Translations under genes and position numbers: made by a program
Shown: piece by piece, positions 25,915 to 34,540 of the stretch
Layout of the letters: every line of letters starts with the position of its first letter
How positions within the stretch are numbered: position 1 is the first letter of the stretch
Notes under the pieces: model-generated
What the model was told of the DNA's origin: nothing
The model's input: the letters and a program-made list of their open reading frames with translations, nothing else
Databases searched by the model: none
Origin: 20CM-2-55-15 sp963738025
Lineage (GTDB): Bacteria; Acidobacteriota; Terriglobia; 20CM-2-55-15
Direction: 5' to 3'
Length of the DNA: 64,000 nucleotides
Assembly (NCBI GenBank): GCA_963738025.1
Contig: CAVTWA010000005.1
Span: forward strand, 620,001-684,000

Positions 25915-26319
25915 ATGAAAATCAGATCCGCAGGGATCGTCCTCGCCATCCTGATCGTGGCCGCCGCTGCACCTGTTTTCGCGCACCACTCCTTCGCCGC
26001 AGAATTCGATTCGGCCAAGCCCGTCAACCTGACGGGTTCGCTGACCAAACTCGATTGGATCAACCCCCACGCCCGTCTGTTTATCGACGTGAAGGGCCCG
26101 GATGGCAAAGTCGCGAACTGGGAAATCGAGCTCGGTCCGCCGGCCATTCTGCTGAGAAACGGCTGGACCAAGAACTCCGTCAAAGCCGGCGATATGCTGG
26201 TGGTGGCCGGCTCTCTTGCTAAAGATGGCACGAACCTCGCCAACGCGAGGAGTGTGACCCTGGCCGACGGCACCAAAGTTTTCGCCGGCTCTTCCGCCGA
26301 GACTCAAACAAAACAATAG
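25915..26319 (+). CDS. DUF6152 family exported protein
   Basis: 134 residues from the ATG at 25915 with TAAGGAG upstream; the frame extends back through repeats. A signal peptide ends at PVFA, and the mature protein begins HHSFAAEFDSAKPVNLTGSL, the hallmark of this family, followed by 'KLDWINPHARLFIDVKGPDG' and 'GSLAKDGTNLANARSVTLADG'. These small beta-barrel proteins are very common and often multi-copy in Acidobacteriota and some Proteobacteria. Their role is unknown. Monocistronic. Confidence 0.88.
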   Translation: MKIRSAGIVLAILIVAAAAPVFAHHSFAAEFDSAKPVNLTGSLTKLDWINPHARLFIDVKGPDGKVANWEIELGPPAILLRNGWTKNSVKAGDMLVVAGSLAKDGTNLANARSVTLADGTKVFAGSSAETQTKQ

Positions 26320-26373
26320 CTGGGCCCTCTCATGGAGCGGGTCCGAAGACCGTGCTCCTGGTTCACGGCCTCA

Positions 26374-26699
26374 TCATTTTTTGCGATTCGGGGTCTTCTG
26401 GCGATGTTTCGATGCAACGTGCCGGCTCCGTGGCGGTGAGAGCGAGTCTTCGAGCATTTCTTTCTTAACGTCCTTTATCGAAAATACGTGGCCTTTTTTC
26501 GCTTCAGATCGAGCGCGGCGAATGATGTTTGCGAACTCGGGACTCAAGCTCAAGCGAGCGATTCCTGGTCCATTCCCTTGACGGACACTAGTGCCGCAAC
26601 CGGTTCGCCTCCAGAGGTAATCACAAGGGCTTCGGAGTTGAGCTCGATTGTGTAGTTAGCCAACGATTTTGATGCTTTTCTCAGCTCGACGGTCTCCAC
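26374..26699 (-). pseudogene. Phd/YefM-type antitoxin, frameshifted
   Basis: Starting at a GTG (26699) the frame reads METVELRKASKSLANYTIEL and 'LVITSGGEPVAALVSVKGM', a standard Phd/YefM N-terminal DNA-binding part. It stops after 49 residues at 26550. A second frame continues at once with 'LSLSPEFANIIRRARSEAKK' to a stop at 26374, the toxin-wrapping tail seen in this family. Restoring one T near 26550 would join them into a protein of about 108 residues. It overlaps the end of a truncated RelE-type toxin. Both are probably dead. Confidence 0.75.
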
Positions 26700-26842
26700 A
26701 AAGGGATCTCCTTGCCTCCAATATACAACTTGTTGCGATCTTTGGTTCCGATGGCCAGGACGATTACTTTGCTGACGTCCTCGACATCATAGAACACTCT
26801 TACGAGCGCAGAAATGCGCGGATAGCGATCCAACAGTGAGGT
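26681..26842 (-). pseudogene. RelE/ParE-type toxin, C-terminal fragment
   Basis: 53 codons remain: 'LLDRYPRISALVRVFYDVED' and 'VLAIGTKDRNKLYIGGKEIP', the C-terminal half of a RelE-like mRNA interferase of about 110 residues. An in-frame TAG at 26843-26845 closes the 5' side and the upstream half is gone, replaced within 40 bases by the 20-bp-period array. Its stop overlaps the antitoxin start by 19 bases, the normal arrangement for toxin-first pairs. Confidence 0.72.
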
Positions 26843-26881
26843 CTACGGCTGCGAGCGCATTAGCGACTGCTCCGCGGGGCG

Positions 26882-27370
26882 GTCGGACCGCTTTTGAAAA
26901 AGTCGGACGGAAATTACGATTGCCGGACGACTCTTGCCAAAGCCAGACGGGAATTGACAATTTCCGTCCTGCTTTGACCAAAGTCGTCCGGCAATTCGAA
27001 AAGTTAGCCGGAATTCCAAAAAGTCGGACTGAAATTGAAATTTCCGGCGGGAAACCCAAAATTCCAGACGGAAATTCTCAAAGTCAGACCGCATTTGGAG
27101 AAATAAGCCGGCTTTCGAAAAAGTCAGGCGACTTTTACAAAAGCCGGGCAACTCCGGAAAACGTCAGACGGAACTTGAAATTTCCAGCCGACTTTTTCAA
27201 CTTCCGGCCGACTTTGCAAAAAGCCAGACTACTTTTCATATTTCCGGACAACCTTACGGGAAATCCGTCCGGAAATCTCAAGAGTCGTCTGACTTTCGCC
27301 AAAGGCGTCTGACTTGTTCAAAAGTCGCACAACTTTGTTGAAATCCGTCTAACCGAGGGGAGTCTGTCGG
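26882..27370. repeat. Degenerate tandem array with a strict 20-base period
   Basis: About 25 units start with a GC-rich core such as GTCGGAC, GCCAGAC, TCCGTCC or GTCAGAC and continue with GGAAATT-like and A-rich bases. Core starts fall at 26882, 26902, 26922, 26942, 26963, 26983, 27003, 27023, 27043, 27063, 27083, 27103, 27123 and so on, with only two steps of 21. Units differ a lot in sequence but hold their spacing. Long frames on both strands here (for example 26836-27312) follow from lack of stops; 20 is not a multiple of three, so I do not read it as protein. Not a CRISPR: there is no constant repeat with unique spacers. Confidence 0.85.
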
Positions 27371-27835
27371 GACGCATTTAAAAACGCGGGTTTTTGAACC
27401 CAGCTGGATGCCCACTCGTGCCTGGCCCAAATCGATTATCGATGATCCCGGCTCGCCGAGTTTTCCTTCCACGGCGCCCTGATGTGGAACCGACCATCGA
27501 CTGCGAGTCAGAGATTTTTACGTAGTCTGCCCGTTGCATTGGGGCTCGGCGCGATTTCTAGCCGTCCTTCGCGTTACTGCTTGCGCCACTTGAATACAAC
27601 CTTCAACCACCACATCGGATTCGCTCTCTACCGTTTCACCCCATGAGTGACTCCATCTCCGACGCCCTATTTCTCTTCGCACCCGCCATCAGCCGATGCG
27701 CCAGCCCGTTTTCCCCCATCCGCCCGCGCATGGAATCGCTCAATTTGGGTAAGAATAAAGCCGCGGATGACGCAGATTGGGCTGATGGTTCGGCTGCATC
27801 CGTTTATTTTGTGTCAGCCGCGGCTTTTGCGTGGT
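27371..27835. other. Intergenic DNA with a family C repeat
   Basis: 27371-27640 shows no gene; AAAAAC and GTTTTT flank GCGG near 27379-27394 as a weak hairpin. 27761-27835 resembles the unit at 4817 (GCGGATGACGCAGATTGGGC, then CAGCCGCGGC) and lies across the 5' part of the following open frame, making that frame's start doubtful. Confidence 0.5.
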
Positions 27836-28495
27836 TCGCGGCTGGAAAACGTCGTCGAAAAACAAATTGCATCGTTAACCACGCCGCATAGAGTTTGCCC
27901 TCCCAAAGGATCAGAACTTGACGCGCTCCGTTTCGAACGCCTATTCTCCGCATGGATGCGCAGCCTGTTAAACGCCCCGGTATTGAGCCCTCACGTCGGC
28001 GAGTGGATCACGGAATGGGCTTCCGCATGGTCCGTTACGGACCTTGCATCCATGGTTCGGGTTGGCTTCAGCGACCGTCTCACCCGCGCCCTCGGCCGTT
28101 GCACACCGGAAACCGGCTCCATCCGGCTGAATCGGAAACTGATCAAGGCCAACCACGAAATCCTGCGCGAGGTCCTCTGTCACGAAGTCGCTCATGTTGC
28201 CGTTTGGCGATCTATATGGGCGAAGCGCCCGGCCGCACGGTCCGGAGTGGCGGCAACTGATGGCGTTGGCCGGTTACGAGCCTCGCGTCAAATGGGTACG
28301 GATGCCGGGCTCACTATCCGTTCGCCGCCTACTGGCGAATTCACCTCATACGAGCATGTTTGTCCGGTTTGCGGTTCGTCCTGGACCGCGAAGCGTCCCG
28401 TTTCCTCGTGGCGTTGTCGCGCATGCCTCGATGCGGGACTCGAAGGACGCCTCGAAGTCCACAGCCGGCCAACCGGCCGGAACGCACAACGATGA
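27647..28495 (+). pseudogene. SprT-like zinc metalloprotease gene with two compensating frameshifts
   Basis: The open frame gives 282 residues, of which the first 75 or so come from repeat DNA. The SprT-like part runs 'LSPHVGEWITEWASAWSVTD', 'GSIRLNRKLIKANHEILREV', then the zinc motif CHEVAHVAV. Just after this motif the expected 'YGRSARPHGPEWRQLMALAG' and 'YEPRVKW' continue in the next frame (28200-28290). A Cys-rich zinc ribbon, 'HVCPVCGSSWTAKRPVSSWR' and 'CRAC', returns in the first frame. Two opposite indels near 28207 and 28290-28335 explain this. As written the HExxH core and zinc ribbon stay in one frame but about 40 residues between are scrambled. Its TGA overlaps the ATG of the helicase fusion gene. 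Confidence 0.7.
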
Positions 28496-31400
28496 GCCAA
28501 CCCGTCTGTCCCTTCTGCAGCGTTGAGGCCGCCCGGGTATTCCACGCCAGCCGATACATCCTGGCCCTCTGGGATGGATTTCCGGTCTCTCCGGGACACG
28601 CGCTTCTTATTCCTAAGCGCCATGTCGCGTCCTGGTCCGAGGCCACGGCGGAGGAGCGCCGGGAACTCTTCGAGTCGGTCGAGATCGTTCGTTCCGTTAT
28701 TCAGCAGACTCATCAGCCCGATGGGTTCAATGTAGGTTGGAACGATGGGGCCGCAGCGGGCCAGACCGTTTTCCATCTTCACCTGCACGTCATCCCGCGT
28801 TACAGCGGCGATGTCTCCGATCCTCGCGGCGGAGTGCGGCACGTGATACCGACGAAGGTCGATTACTGGACACCAGAAACCGTTGCGCCTGTCACTTCCA
28901 AAGCAGAATTCGAGCAAGCCCTGATACGCGGTGAAGATGACCCGTTCCTTCCGCACCTGATCGCTCAACTGGATCTGGCACGGGCCGCCGACGTAGCCGT
29001 GGCATTCGTGATGCATAGCGGCATCGAACTCCTGCTTCCGCACCTGGAAGACCTGATCCAACGCGGCGGAAGAGCACGGATCCTGACCGGCGATTACCTG
29101 GATATTTCCGATCCGGACGCATTGCAAAGGCTTATCGATCTTGAAGGTGAGGCCGAGGGCGGGACACTGGAGTTGCGGATTTTCAAGACTGCCACGACCG
29201 GCAGCTTCCATCCCAAGGCGTACATCTTCTATGACGAAACAGGGCCGGCGACGGCCTATGTTGGCAGCTCCAACATCTCGGCAAGCGCGTTGAAGAATGG
29301 TCTGGAGTGGAACTACCGGGTCATTTCCGCGCGGGATCGCGCCGGTCTCAGCGAAGTTGCCCAGGCTTTCGACGAGTTGTGGTCTCATCCTCGGACCGAT
29401 GTCCTCGATCAGAGTTGGCTCGACGACTATCGTTCCCGGCGCCGGCCTTCGGTAAGTTTTGTGGAGATTCCGCTCGAGGCTCCGGCCGTGCCGCCAGAAC
29501 CGCATGAGATTCAGCTGGAAGCCATGCGGCATCTGGAACAAACGCGTGAGGAAGGGAATACGGCCGGGTTAGTGGTGCTGGCGACAGGATTAGGAAAGAC
29601 CTGGTTGAGCGCTTTCGACTCAAACAGACCGGAATTCCGGAGGGTGTTGTTCGTTGCCCACCGTGACGAGATTCTCAATCAGGCTCTGAATACTTACCGG
29701 CGAATTCGGCCCCAGGCACACCTTGGAAAGTACACCGGTACCGAGCGCGTCCCCGATGCGGATGTTTTATTTGCTTCGGTTCAGACGCTCGGTCGCCTAT
29801 CGCATCTGCGAAATTTCGAGCGGGAGCGATTCGATTACATCGTCGTCGACGAGTTCCACCATGCGGCCGCCGCAACCTATCGGCGGCTGATGGAGTATTT
29901 CACGCCAAAGTTTATGCTCGGTCTGACCGCCACTCCGGAGCGTGCGGATGGCGGCGACCTGCTCGGCCTGTGTCAGGAAAACCTGGTATTTCGCTGCGAT
30001 CTTTTCGATGGGATACGTCGGGCGTTTCTGAGTCCGTTTCATTACTTTGGCGTACCCGATGACATCGACTACTCGCAAATCCCATGGAGGAGCAGCCGTT
30101 TCGATGAGGAAGCCCTCACCCGCGAATTTGCAACTCAGCAGCGTGCGGCCAATGCACTCGAACAATGGAAAAAGCATACAAAGGGCAAGTCACGAACGCT
30201 CGGATTCTGCTGCTCGACGCGCCATGCCGATTTCATCACGAAGTTCTTCAGGGAACGGGGAGTTCGGGTGGCAGCGGTGCATTCGGGACCGACAAGCGAC
30301 CAACGCGCGAGCTCGCTGGAGCAGCTGCAATCCGGGCAACTCGATATCGTCTTTTCTGTGGACATGTTCAACGAAGGCGTGGACCTGCCGAATGTGGACA
30401 CGATCCTGATGCTTCGTCCTACGGAGTCCCGTGTACTCTGGCTGCAACAATTTGGCCGGGGTTTGCGAAAGGCGGAGGGCAAAGACCATCTGACGATTGT
30501 CGACTACATCGGAAACCACAAGGCGTTCCTGGTGAAACCTCGAGCGCTGTTCGGACTGGGTTCAGACCGGCAAGAACTGGTGCAGTTACTCGATGCCTAT
30601 GATCGAGGGACGCTCCAGCTTCCCCCCGGTTGTGAAGTCACTTACGAACTGGAGGCCAAGAACAATCTCCGCTCCCAAATCGGGTCGGTGCCTGCGACGC
30701 CAGACGCATTGCGCATATTCTATCGAGACTTCAGGGATCGCGAAGGCCGCCGGCCGACAGCCGCGGAAGCGCTGCACGAAGGCTACAATCCCCGGTCAGT
30801 CAAGGCGAAGCATGGGTCTTGGCTGGGATTCGTGGCTGATCAAGGAGACCTTGATCCGGAGGAAGCCGAAGCGCGTGAAGCCGCAAAAGGCTTTCTCACC
30901 TCGCTCGAAATTACTCCAATGACACGAAGTTACAAGATGCTGGTTCTCCTCTCGATGCTGAACCGGGACGCGCTTCCCGGATCCATAACCGTTGACGAAC
31001 TCACGGAGGAGTTCGCCCGCGTGGCAGGCCGTTCGGCCCGGACTCGAAGTGATGTCAGCGTACCGCTTGATAATCATGGGGAGCTACGGACGCTCATCGA
31101 AGACAACCCGATTCGCGCCTGGACCGGAAGCGATCGTCCGGGTAGTACGCCTTACTTTGCTTACACCGAAGGCGAATTCCGGTCCGTCGTGGAAGTGCCA
31201 CAGGACGTTCGTGCTATGTATCAGGAATTGGTCCGCGAAATCGTAGACTGGCGGATGGCCGAGTACCTCCGTCGAGACTCGGGGGCCTTGACAGAGGAAT
31301 CTTTCGACTGTAAGGTCAGCCACTCTGGTCCGAATCCGATCCTATTTCTGCCCGATCGCGAATCGCATGCAGGCATCCCGAGCGGATGGACCCCGGTCGA

Positions 31401-32076
31401 ATTCAACGGCGAGTGGTACCAGGCAAACTTCGTCAAGATCGCGTTGAATGTTGTTCAGAAGGAAGGATCCGACACAAACGTGTTGACCGAGCTTCTCCAA
31501 GGTTGGTTTGGCCCGGACGCCGGCAGGCCGGGCACCGACTTTCACGTTCTATTCGAAAAGCTCGATGATGGATGGCATGCCCGGCCGAAAGGGACGGCCA
31601 GAAAACAACAGAGCCTCGAGATCGGCCGCAGCTACCGGAGGCAGGACGTCGCGACCCTCCTGGGCGTGAACTACACCGGGCAGACCTGGCAAAGTGGAGT
31701 CGTTCCCGTCGGAAATCGGATGCTGCTGTTCGTCACCTTGAACAAGGCCGGGATGGAACAACAGTACGAGTACAAAGACAAATTTATCTCCAGGAACGTT
31801 TTCCAGTGGGAGAGCCAGAACCAGACAAACCAGCAGGGCAAGATTGGCCAGCGCATTCGCAACCATCGCGCTCAAGGCATCGAAATTCATCTGTTCGTAC
31901 GACAGAACGCGAAGGAGAACGGCCACACCTTGCCCTTCATCTACTGCGGCCAGCTCGAGTTCATGGACTGGGAGGGCGAGCGCCCAATCACCGTGAAGTG
32001 GAAGCTGGAGCAGGAGCTAACCGATTCTCTGGCGGCGCAATTTCTGCCAGGTGGGCAAGGGGAGCGCCCAACTTAA
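28492..32076 (+). CDS. HIT - PLD nuclease - SF2 helicase - DUF3427 fusion protein, probable defence or repair enzyme
   Basis: 1194 residues from the ATG at 28492, which overlaps the SprT-like stop as ATGA. Four modules are visible. (1) A HIT nucleotide-binding domain, 1-110, with HLHLHVI (His 95, 97, 99). (2) A phospholipase D-like nuclease module, about 150-310, with HPK at 240-242 and GSSN at 258-261. (3) A superfamily II helicase, about 335-740: ATGLGKT at 364-370, DEFH at 453-456, 'LTATPER' and 'QQFGRGLRK' at 652-660. (4) A DUF3427 region from about 850 to the end. PLD-helicase-DUF3427 proteins are widespread and tend to occur near restriction or defence genes; the HIT addition suggests handling of a nucleotide or of an adenylated end. 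All catalytic motifs look intact. Confidence 0.88.
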   Translation: MSQPVCPFCSVEAARVFHASRYILALWDGFPVSPGHALLIPKRHVASWSEATAEERRELFESVEIVRSVIQQTHQPDGFNVGWNDGAAAGQTVFHLHLHVIPRYSGDVSDPRGGVRHVIPTKVDYWTPETVAPVTSKAEFEQALIRGEDDPFLPHLIAQLDLARAADVAVAFVMHSGIELLLPHLEDLIQRGGRARILTGDYLDISDPDALQRLIDLEGEAEGGTLELRIFKTATTGSFHPKAYIFYDETGPATAYVGSSNISASALKNGLEWNYRVISARDRAGLSEVAQAFDELWSHPRTDVLDQSWLDDYRSRRRPSVSFVEIPLEAPAVPPEPHEIQLEAMRHLEQTREEGNTAGLVVLATGLGKTWLSAFDSNRPEFRRVLFVAHRDEILNQALNTYRRIRPQAHLGKYTGTERVPDADVLFASVQTLGRLSHLRNFERERFDYIVVDEFHHAAAATYRRLMEYFTPKFMLGLTATPERADGGDLLGLCQENLVFRCDLFDGIRRAFLSPFHYFGVPDDIDYSQIPWRSSRFDEEALTREFATQQRAANALEQWKKHTKGKSRTLGFCCSTRHADFITKFFRERGVRVAAVHSGPTSDQRASSLEQLQSGQLDIVFSVDMFNEGVDLPNVDTILMLRPTESRVLWLQQFGRGLRKAEGKDHLTIVDYIGNHKAFLVKPRALFGLGSDRQELVQLLDAYDRGTLQLPPGCEVTYELEAKNNLRSQIGSVPATPDALRIFYRDFRDREGRRPTAAEALHEGYNPRSVKAKHGSWLGFVADQGDLDPEEAEAREAAKGFLTSLEITPMTRSYKMLVLLSMLNRDALPGSITVDELTEEFARVAGRSARTRSDVSVPLDNHGELRTLIEDNPIRAWTGSDRPGSTPYFAYTEGEFRSVVEVPQDVRAMYQELVREIVDWRMAEYLRRDSGALTEESFDCKVSHSGPNPILFLPDRESHAGIPSGWTPVEFNGEWYQANFVKIALNVVQKEGSDTNVLTELLQGWFGPDAGRPGTDFHVLFEKLDDGWHARPKGTARKQQSLEIGRSYRRQDVATLLGVNYTGQTWQSGVVPVGNRMLLFVTLNKAGMEQQYEYKDKFISRNVFQWESQNQTNQQGKIGQRIRNHRAQGIEIHLFVRQNAKENGHTLPFIYCGQLEFMDWEGERPITVKWKLEQELTDSLAAQFLPGGQGERPT

Positions 32077-32142
32077 CCTGACAGCCCCTGCGGATGGGGC
32101 ACTTGTTAGGCAGAATAAATGGAGTCAGAAACAGGAGGAGCG

Positions 32143-32374
32143 ATGGCTATAGTCAGGCACCTTGAGGCGAAGCAACTCGATAGAGAGATTGATCACACGG
32201 AGACGGAGTGCACGTACTCGATTGTCCATAATCGAGCCGGGAGTTACTTACAGATCGACACTTACGGATCAATTGAACGCAAAAATGGCCGGGAAAAAGA
32301 GCCAGTCGATTCGCTTCGCCCCAGAAGCAATCCACGAGTTGCGAGAAATTCTCAATCGCCACTTTAATAAGTAA
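32143..32374 (+). pseudogene. Small defence-associated protein (IDTYGS...GKKSQSIRF type), frameshifted
   Basis: The ATG at 32143 follows AGGAGG. The frame reads MAIVRHLEAKQLDREIDHTE, 'CTYSIVHNRAGSYLQIDTYG' and SIERK, then leaves the expected path. The next frame carries the expected tail 'GKKSQSIRFAPEAIHELREI' and LNRHFNK to 32374. One extra A in a run of five (CGCAAAAATGG, about 32280) explains the break; without it the product is 76 residues. I recall such small proteins beside restriction and helicase genes, but no function is known to me. The poly-A site leaves open slippage or an assembly error. Confidence 0.65.
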
Positions 32375-32690
32375 GGTCTGCACAATTCTTGGGGCGTCTC
32401 GAGAGAGTGTGTCGGCAATTTCCTCGGTAGTCCGGATTCTCAGCTGTCGACCTTGCTTCGGCGGGTGAATGCGACCCCTGAGCGGTTCGAATCCAGCACT
32501 TACGGCATACGAAGCCTGCCACCATACCCCGGGCGCGGCGGCCTCCGAAAAATGAGGCGAAGGCTTTTGAGAGCTCCGCCACTCTTGATGTCGCCGCAAA
32601 GCTCCGTAGCATTGAAAGCCGTGATTACCGCAAATGTGATCGATCCGACGCGGATATTGTAGGAATCGACGGTAAGGGATAAGGCAATGA
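32375..32690. other. No supported gene
   Basis: Several short plus-strand frames exist (for example 32453-32662) but none looks like protein from a known family. A short open segment reading 'KAFESSATLDVAAKLRSIES' ends at about 32682 and might be a scrap of the gene that follows. Confidence 0.35.
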
Positions 32691-33677
32691 TTCAAGAGCG
32701 CTCTTCGTCTGGGTGAATCTGTCTTAAGACCGTATCCTGCCCGGTCCGAATCCGGTAACGGTCTCAACTTTGACGCAGATATCTCACTACATGATGGAAT
32801 GGGCCCAGCCTCGGCGCTCGGCAGTATTCGGCTCACGTTTGACGCAACGAATCCTCGTGCGATCACGTGGACAGTCGACACAATTAACTGTCCCGCGGCA
32901 ACGAGTGAACTTCACGACGAGGCAAAGGAAGTGATCGTTAACCGTCGCTCCTGGCTGAAAGTATGGTTTAGCTCGGGACATACTCTCGGCGAGCAGAGCA
33001 TCTTTGGCGTCCGATTTCGAGACATGGCGTTTCATCATACATGGGCTGACTTTAAAAACTTTGACGTGTCAAAAGAGAAGCCTGAACCGTTAGAAGTCGC
33101 CTGTATAGGAACGCAAGACTCGTTGTTCTGCTGGGTCAGGCAGCAATGGAGACGAGACCTGACGGCGCCCGCCGCCGCTGTTGGGTGGCTGGCGTGCAAC
33201 GATGGCTCGATGGAGATCGCTGACTTTATTCATTTCGATATTGTGGCGGGTGTCCCTGAGTTGACCCTTATTCACGTCAAGGCTTCGGGAAACACTAGAA
33301 TAAATCGCCCACTTGCGATTTCTGACTATGAGATTGTGACGAGTCAGGCTGTCAAGAATCTCCGATTTCTTGATCTTCAGAATACAGTTGCTGAGTTTTG
33401 CCAGTTTCTCAGCACGCGGCTCATGAACGCTGTATGGCATGCTGGGGCAGTAAGTACACGCGCTGCCATGTTCGCGGCGATGCAAGCCTGCGGAACGAAC
33501 TTCCATCGACGTATTGTCATTGTGCAGCCCAGAACGACGAAAACAGCCCTGGATGCAGCACGCGCGGCCACCACCGGAAGAAGCAAGCGTATTGCTCAGC
33601 AACTCGACGCCCTGCTGCTCGGAGCACCAGCCAGTTGTCAGTCTCTTGGGGCCGATTTCGTGGTCATAAGGGAGTGA
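32691..33677 (+). pseudogene. C-terminal remnant of a large defence-type (helicase-associated) protein
   Basis: The frame is open from 32691, first ATG at 32799, stop at 33675-33677. The product contains 'LKVWFSSGHTLGEQSIFGVR', 'WADFKNFDVSKEKPEP', 'CNDGSMEIADFIHFDI' and 'LTLIHVKASGN' followed by 'SDYEIVTSQAVKNLRFLDL'. I associate this order of blocks with the C-terminal domain of long DEAD/DEAH helicase-like proteins in defence loci; the IADF...IHVKAS core looks like a nuclease-type strand pattern. No helicase part lies upstream and there is no clear ribosome site, so I read it as the tail of a deleted gene. The assignment rests on memory of the family. Confidence 0.5.
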
Positions 33678-33934
33678 AGAACGCTCGAGATCATGGTGTT
33701 ACTTTCGAACAGGCTGCAACCGTATTCCTGGATGCTAAATTGTTGTCCCAGATTGACGAGGATCACGGCGACGAAGAGCGATGGGTGAGTCTAGGGTTAG
33801 ACCGCTCCGCTCGCCTTGTGGTTGTGTGTCACACGTTCCGCGCTCTGGCAGAAACAAGCGCGGCCATCCGGATCTTTTCGGCCCGCAAGGCAACACGACG
33901 TGAGGCGAAAGAATACGAGAAAAGAAAATTATGA
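33674..33934 (+). CDS. brnT: BrnT family toxin, N-terminally short
   Basis: 86 residues from a GTG at 33674 that overlaps the stop of the preceding frame. 'HGVTFEQAATVFLDAKLLSQ', 'DEERWVSLGLDRSARLVVVC' and 'IRIFSARKATRREAKEYEK' are the core blocks of BrnT ribonuclease toxins. The usual opening 'F.WD..KA..N' before HGV is missing, so the first strand is lost or replaced and activity is doubtful. An in-frame read-through further upstream (from 33398) is not protein-like. The antitoxin follows with a 4-base overlap. Confidence 0.75.
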   Translation: MKNARDHGVTFEQAATVFLDAKLLSQIDEDHGDEERWVSLGLDRSARLVVVCHTFRALAETSAAIRIFSARKATRREAKEYEKRKL

Positions 33935-34146
33935 AAAAGGAATACGATTTTTCCAAGGCCGAACGTGGAAGGTTCTACCGGAAAGGGGCCACACTCCGTC
34001 TTCCAATCTATCTTGATTCAAAGCTTCAGAATCAGGTGCAGGATCTTGCGAATCGGACCGGTCGGGACGTCGCTGACGTCGTCAAACGCATCGTAGAGAA
34101 GGAGATTGGTTTGATTGATGAGCTGGAATCACACAACGATACCTAA
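33931..34146 (+). CDS. Antitoxin partner of BrnT, ribbon-helix-helix type
   Basis: 71 residues, ATG overlapping the BrnT stop as ATGA. 'MKKEYDFSKAERGRFYRKGA' is the typical toxin-binding opening, followed by 'LRLPIYLDSKLQNQVQDLAN' and 'DVADVVKRIVEKEI', a small DNA-binding strand and helices. It should neutralise the toxin and repress the pair. Frame and length look intact, so it may outlive a disabled toxin. Confidence 0.8.
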   Translation: MKKEYDFSKAERGRFYRKGATLRLPIYLDSKLQNQVQDLANRTGRDVADVVKRIVEKEIGLIDELESHNDT

Positions 34147-34480
34147 GCAAGGTCGTGCCGTCGCTGAACGCTCAAGAACACCAGGATTGCCCGGGCAATG
34201 GAGCGATTGCAGATCGTCATTGAAGATTGAGGGTTTGCAAAATGACGATTCAGGTCGTCAATGACGCATTGAAGCTCTGCATTCCGTAGGGAACGGCGTC
34301 ATCAGGGCGAGGGTATTTTGAATTTTGTGTAAGTGCGTCCGAAGAGCGACCCATCGCTCGTCCGCAGCATGTTGCGGTGCTGCCTGAAGATCTTCTTCGC
34401 CCGTGTCCGGCTTGTGGGTATAGCTGCCACGATAGTTCCGTCGGATATTATGCGCAATCTCCGACGATTTTATCGGACAG
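34147..34480. other. Gene-free DNA after the BrnT pair
   Basis: No gene is visible. GCATTCCGTAGGGAACGGCG at 34286 matches part of the 131-bp repeat F found at 35.4 and 39.1 kb. 34452-34480 (CGACGATTTTATCGG and neighbours) is also present beside the palindrome at 40.2 kb, in the opposite direction. Confidence 0.5.
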
Positions 34481-34529
34481 GATAAGCCACGGATTGAACG
34501 GATTCAATCCGTTCAATCCGTGGCTTATC
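34481..34529. repeat. Palindromic repeat family A, copy 3
   Basis: GATAAGCCACGGATTGAACG and CGTTCAATCCGTGGCTTATC form an almost perfect inverted repeat. It stands directly before the 140-bp array. The 29 bases to its left are shared with copy 5 (40.2 kb). Confidence 0.9.
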
Positions 34530-34540
34530 CGAAAAGGGGG

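Noticed and set aside
26836..27312. 158-codon frame through the 20-base array
   Set aside because: The 20-base step does not keep codon phase, both strands are equally open, and the peptide has no stable repeat.
32470..32500. tRNA-like T-loop GGTTCGAATCC
   Set aside because: The bases on either side do not pair as a T-stem and no acceptor or anticodon arm can be drawn.
34481..34529. Family A palindromes as ends of an insertion sequence
   Set aside because: No transposase frame lies near any of the eight copies and no target duplication is evident. I treat them as dispersed palindromes.
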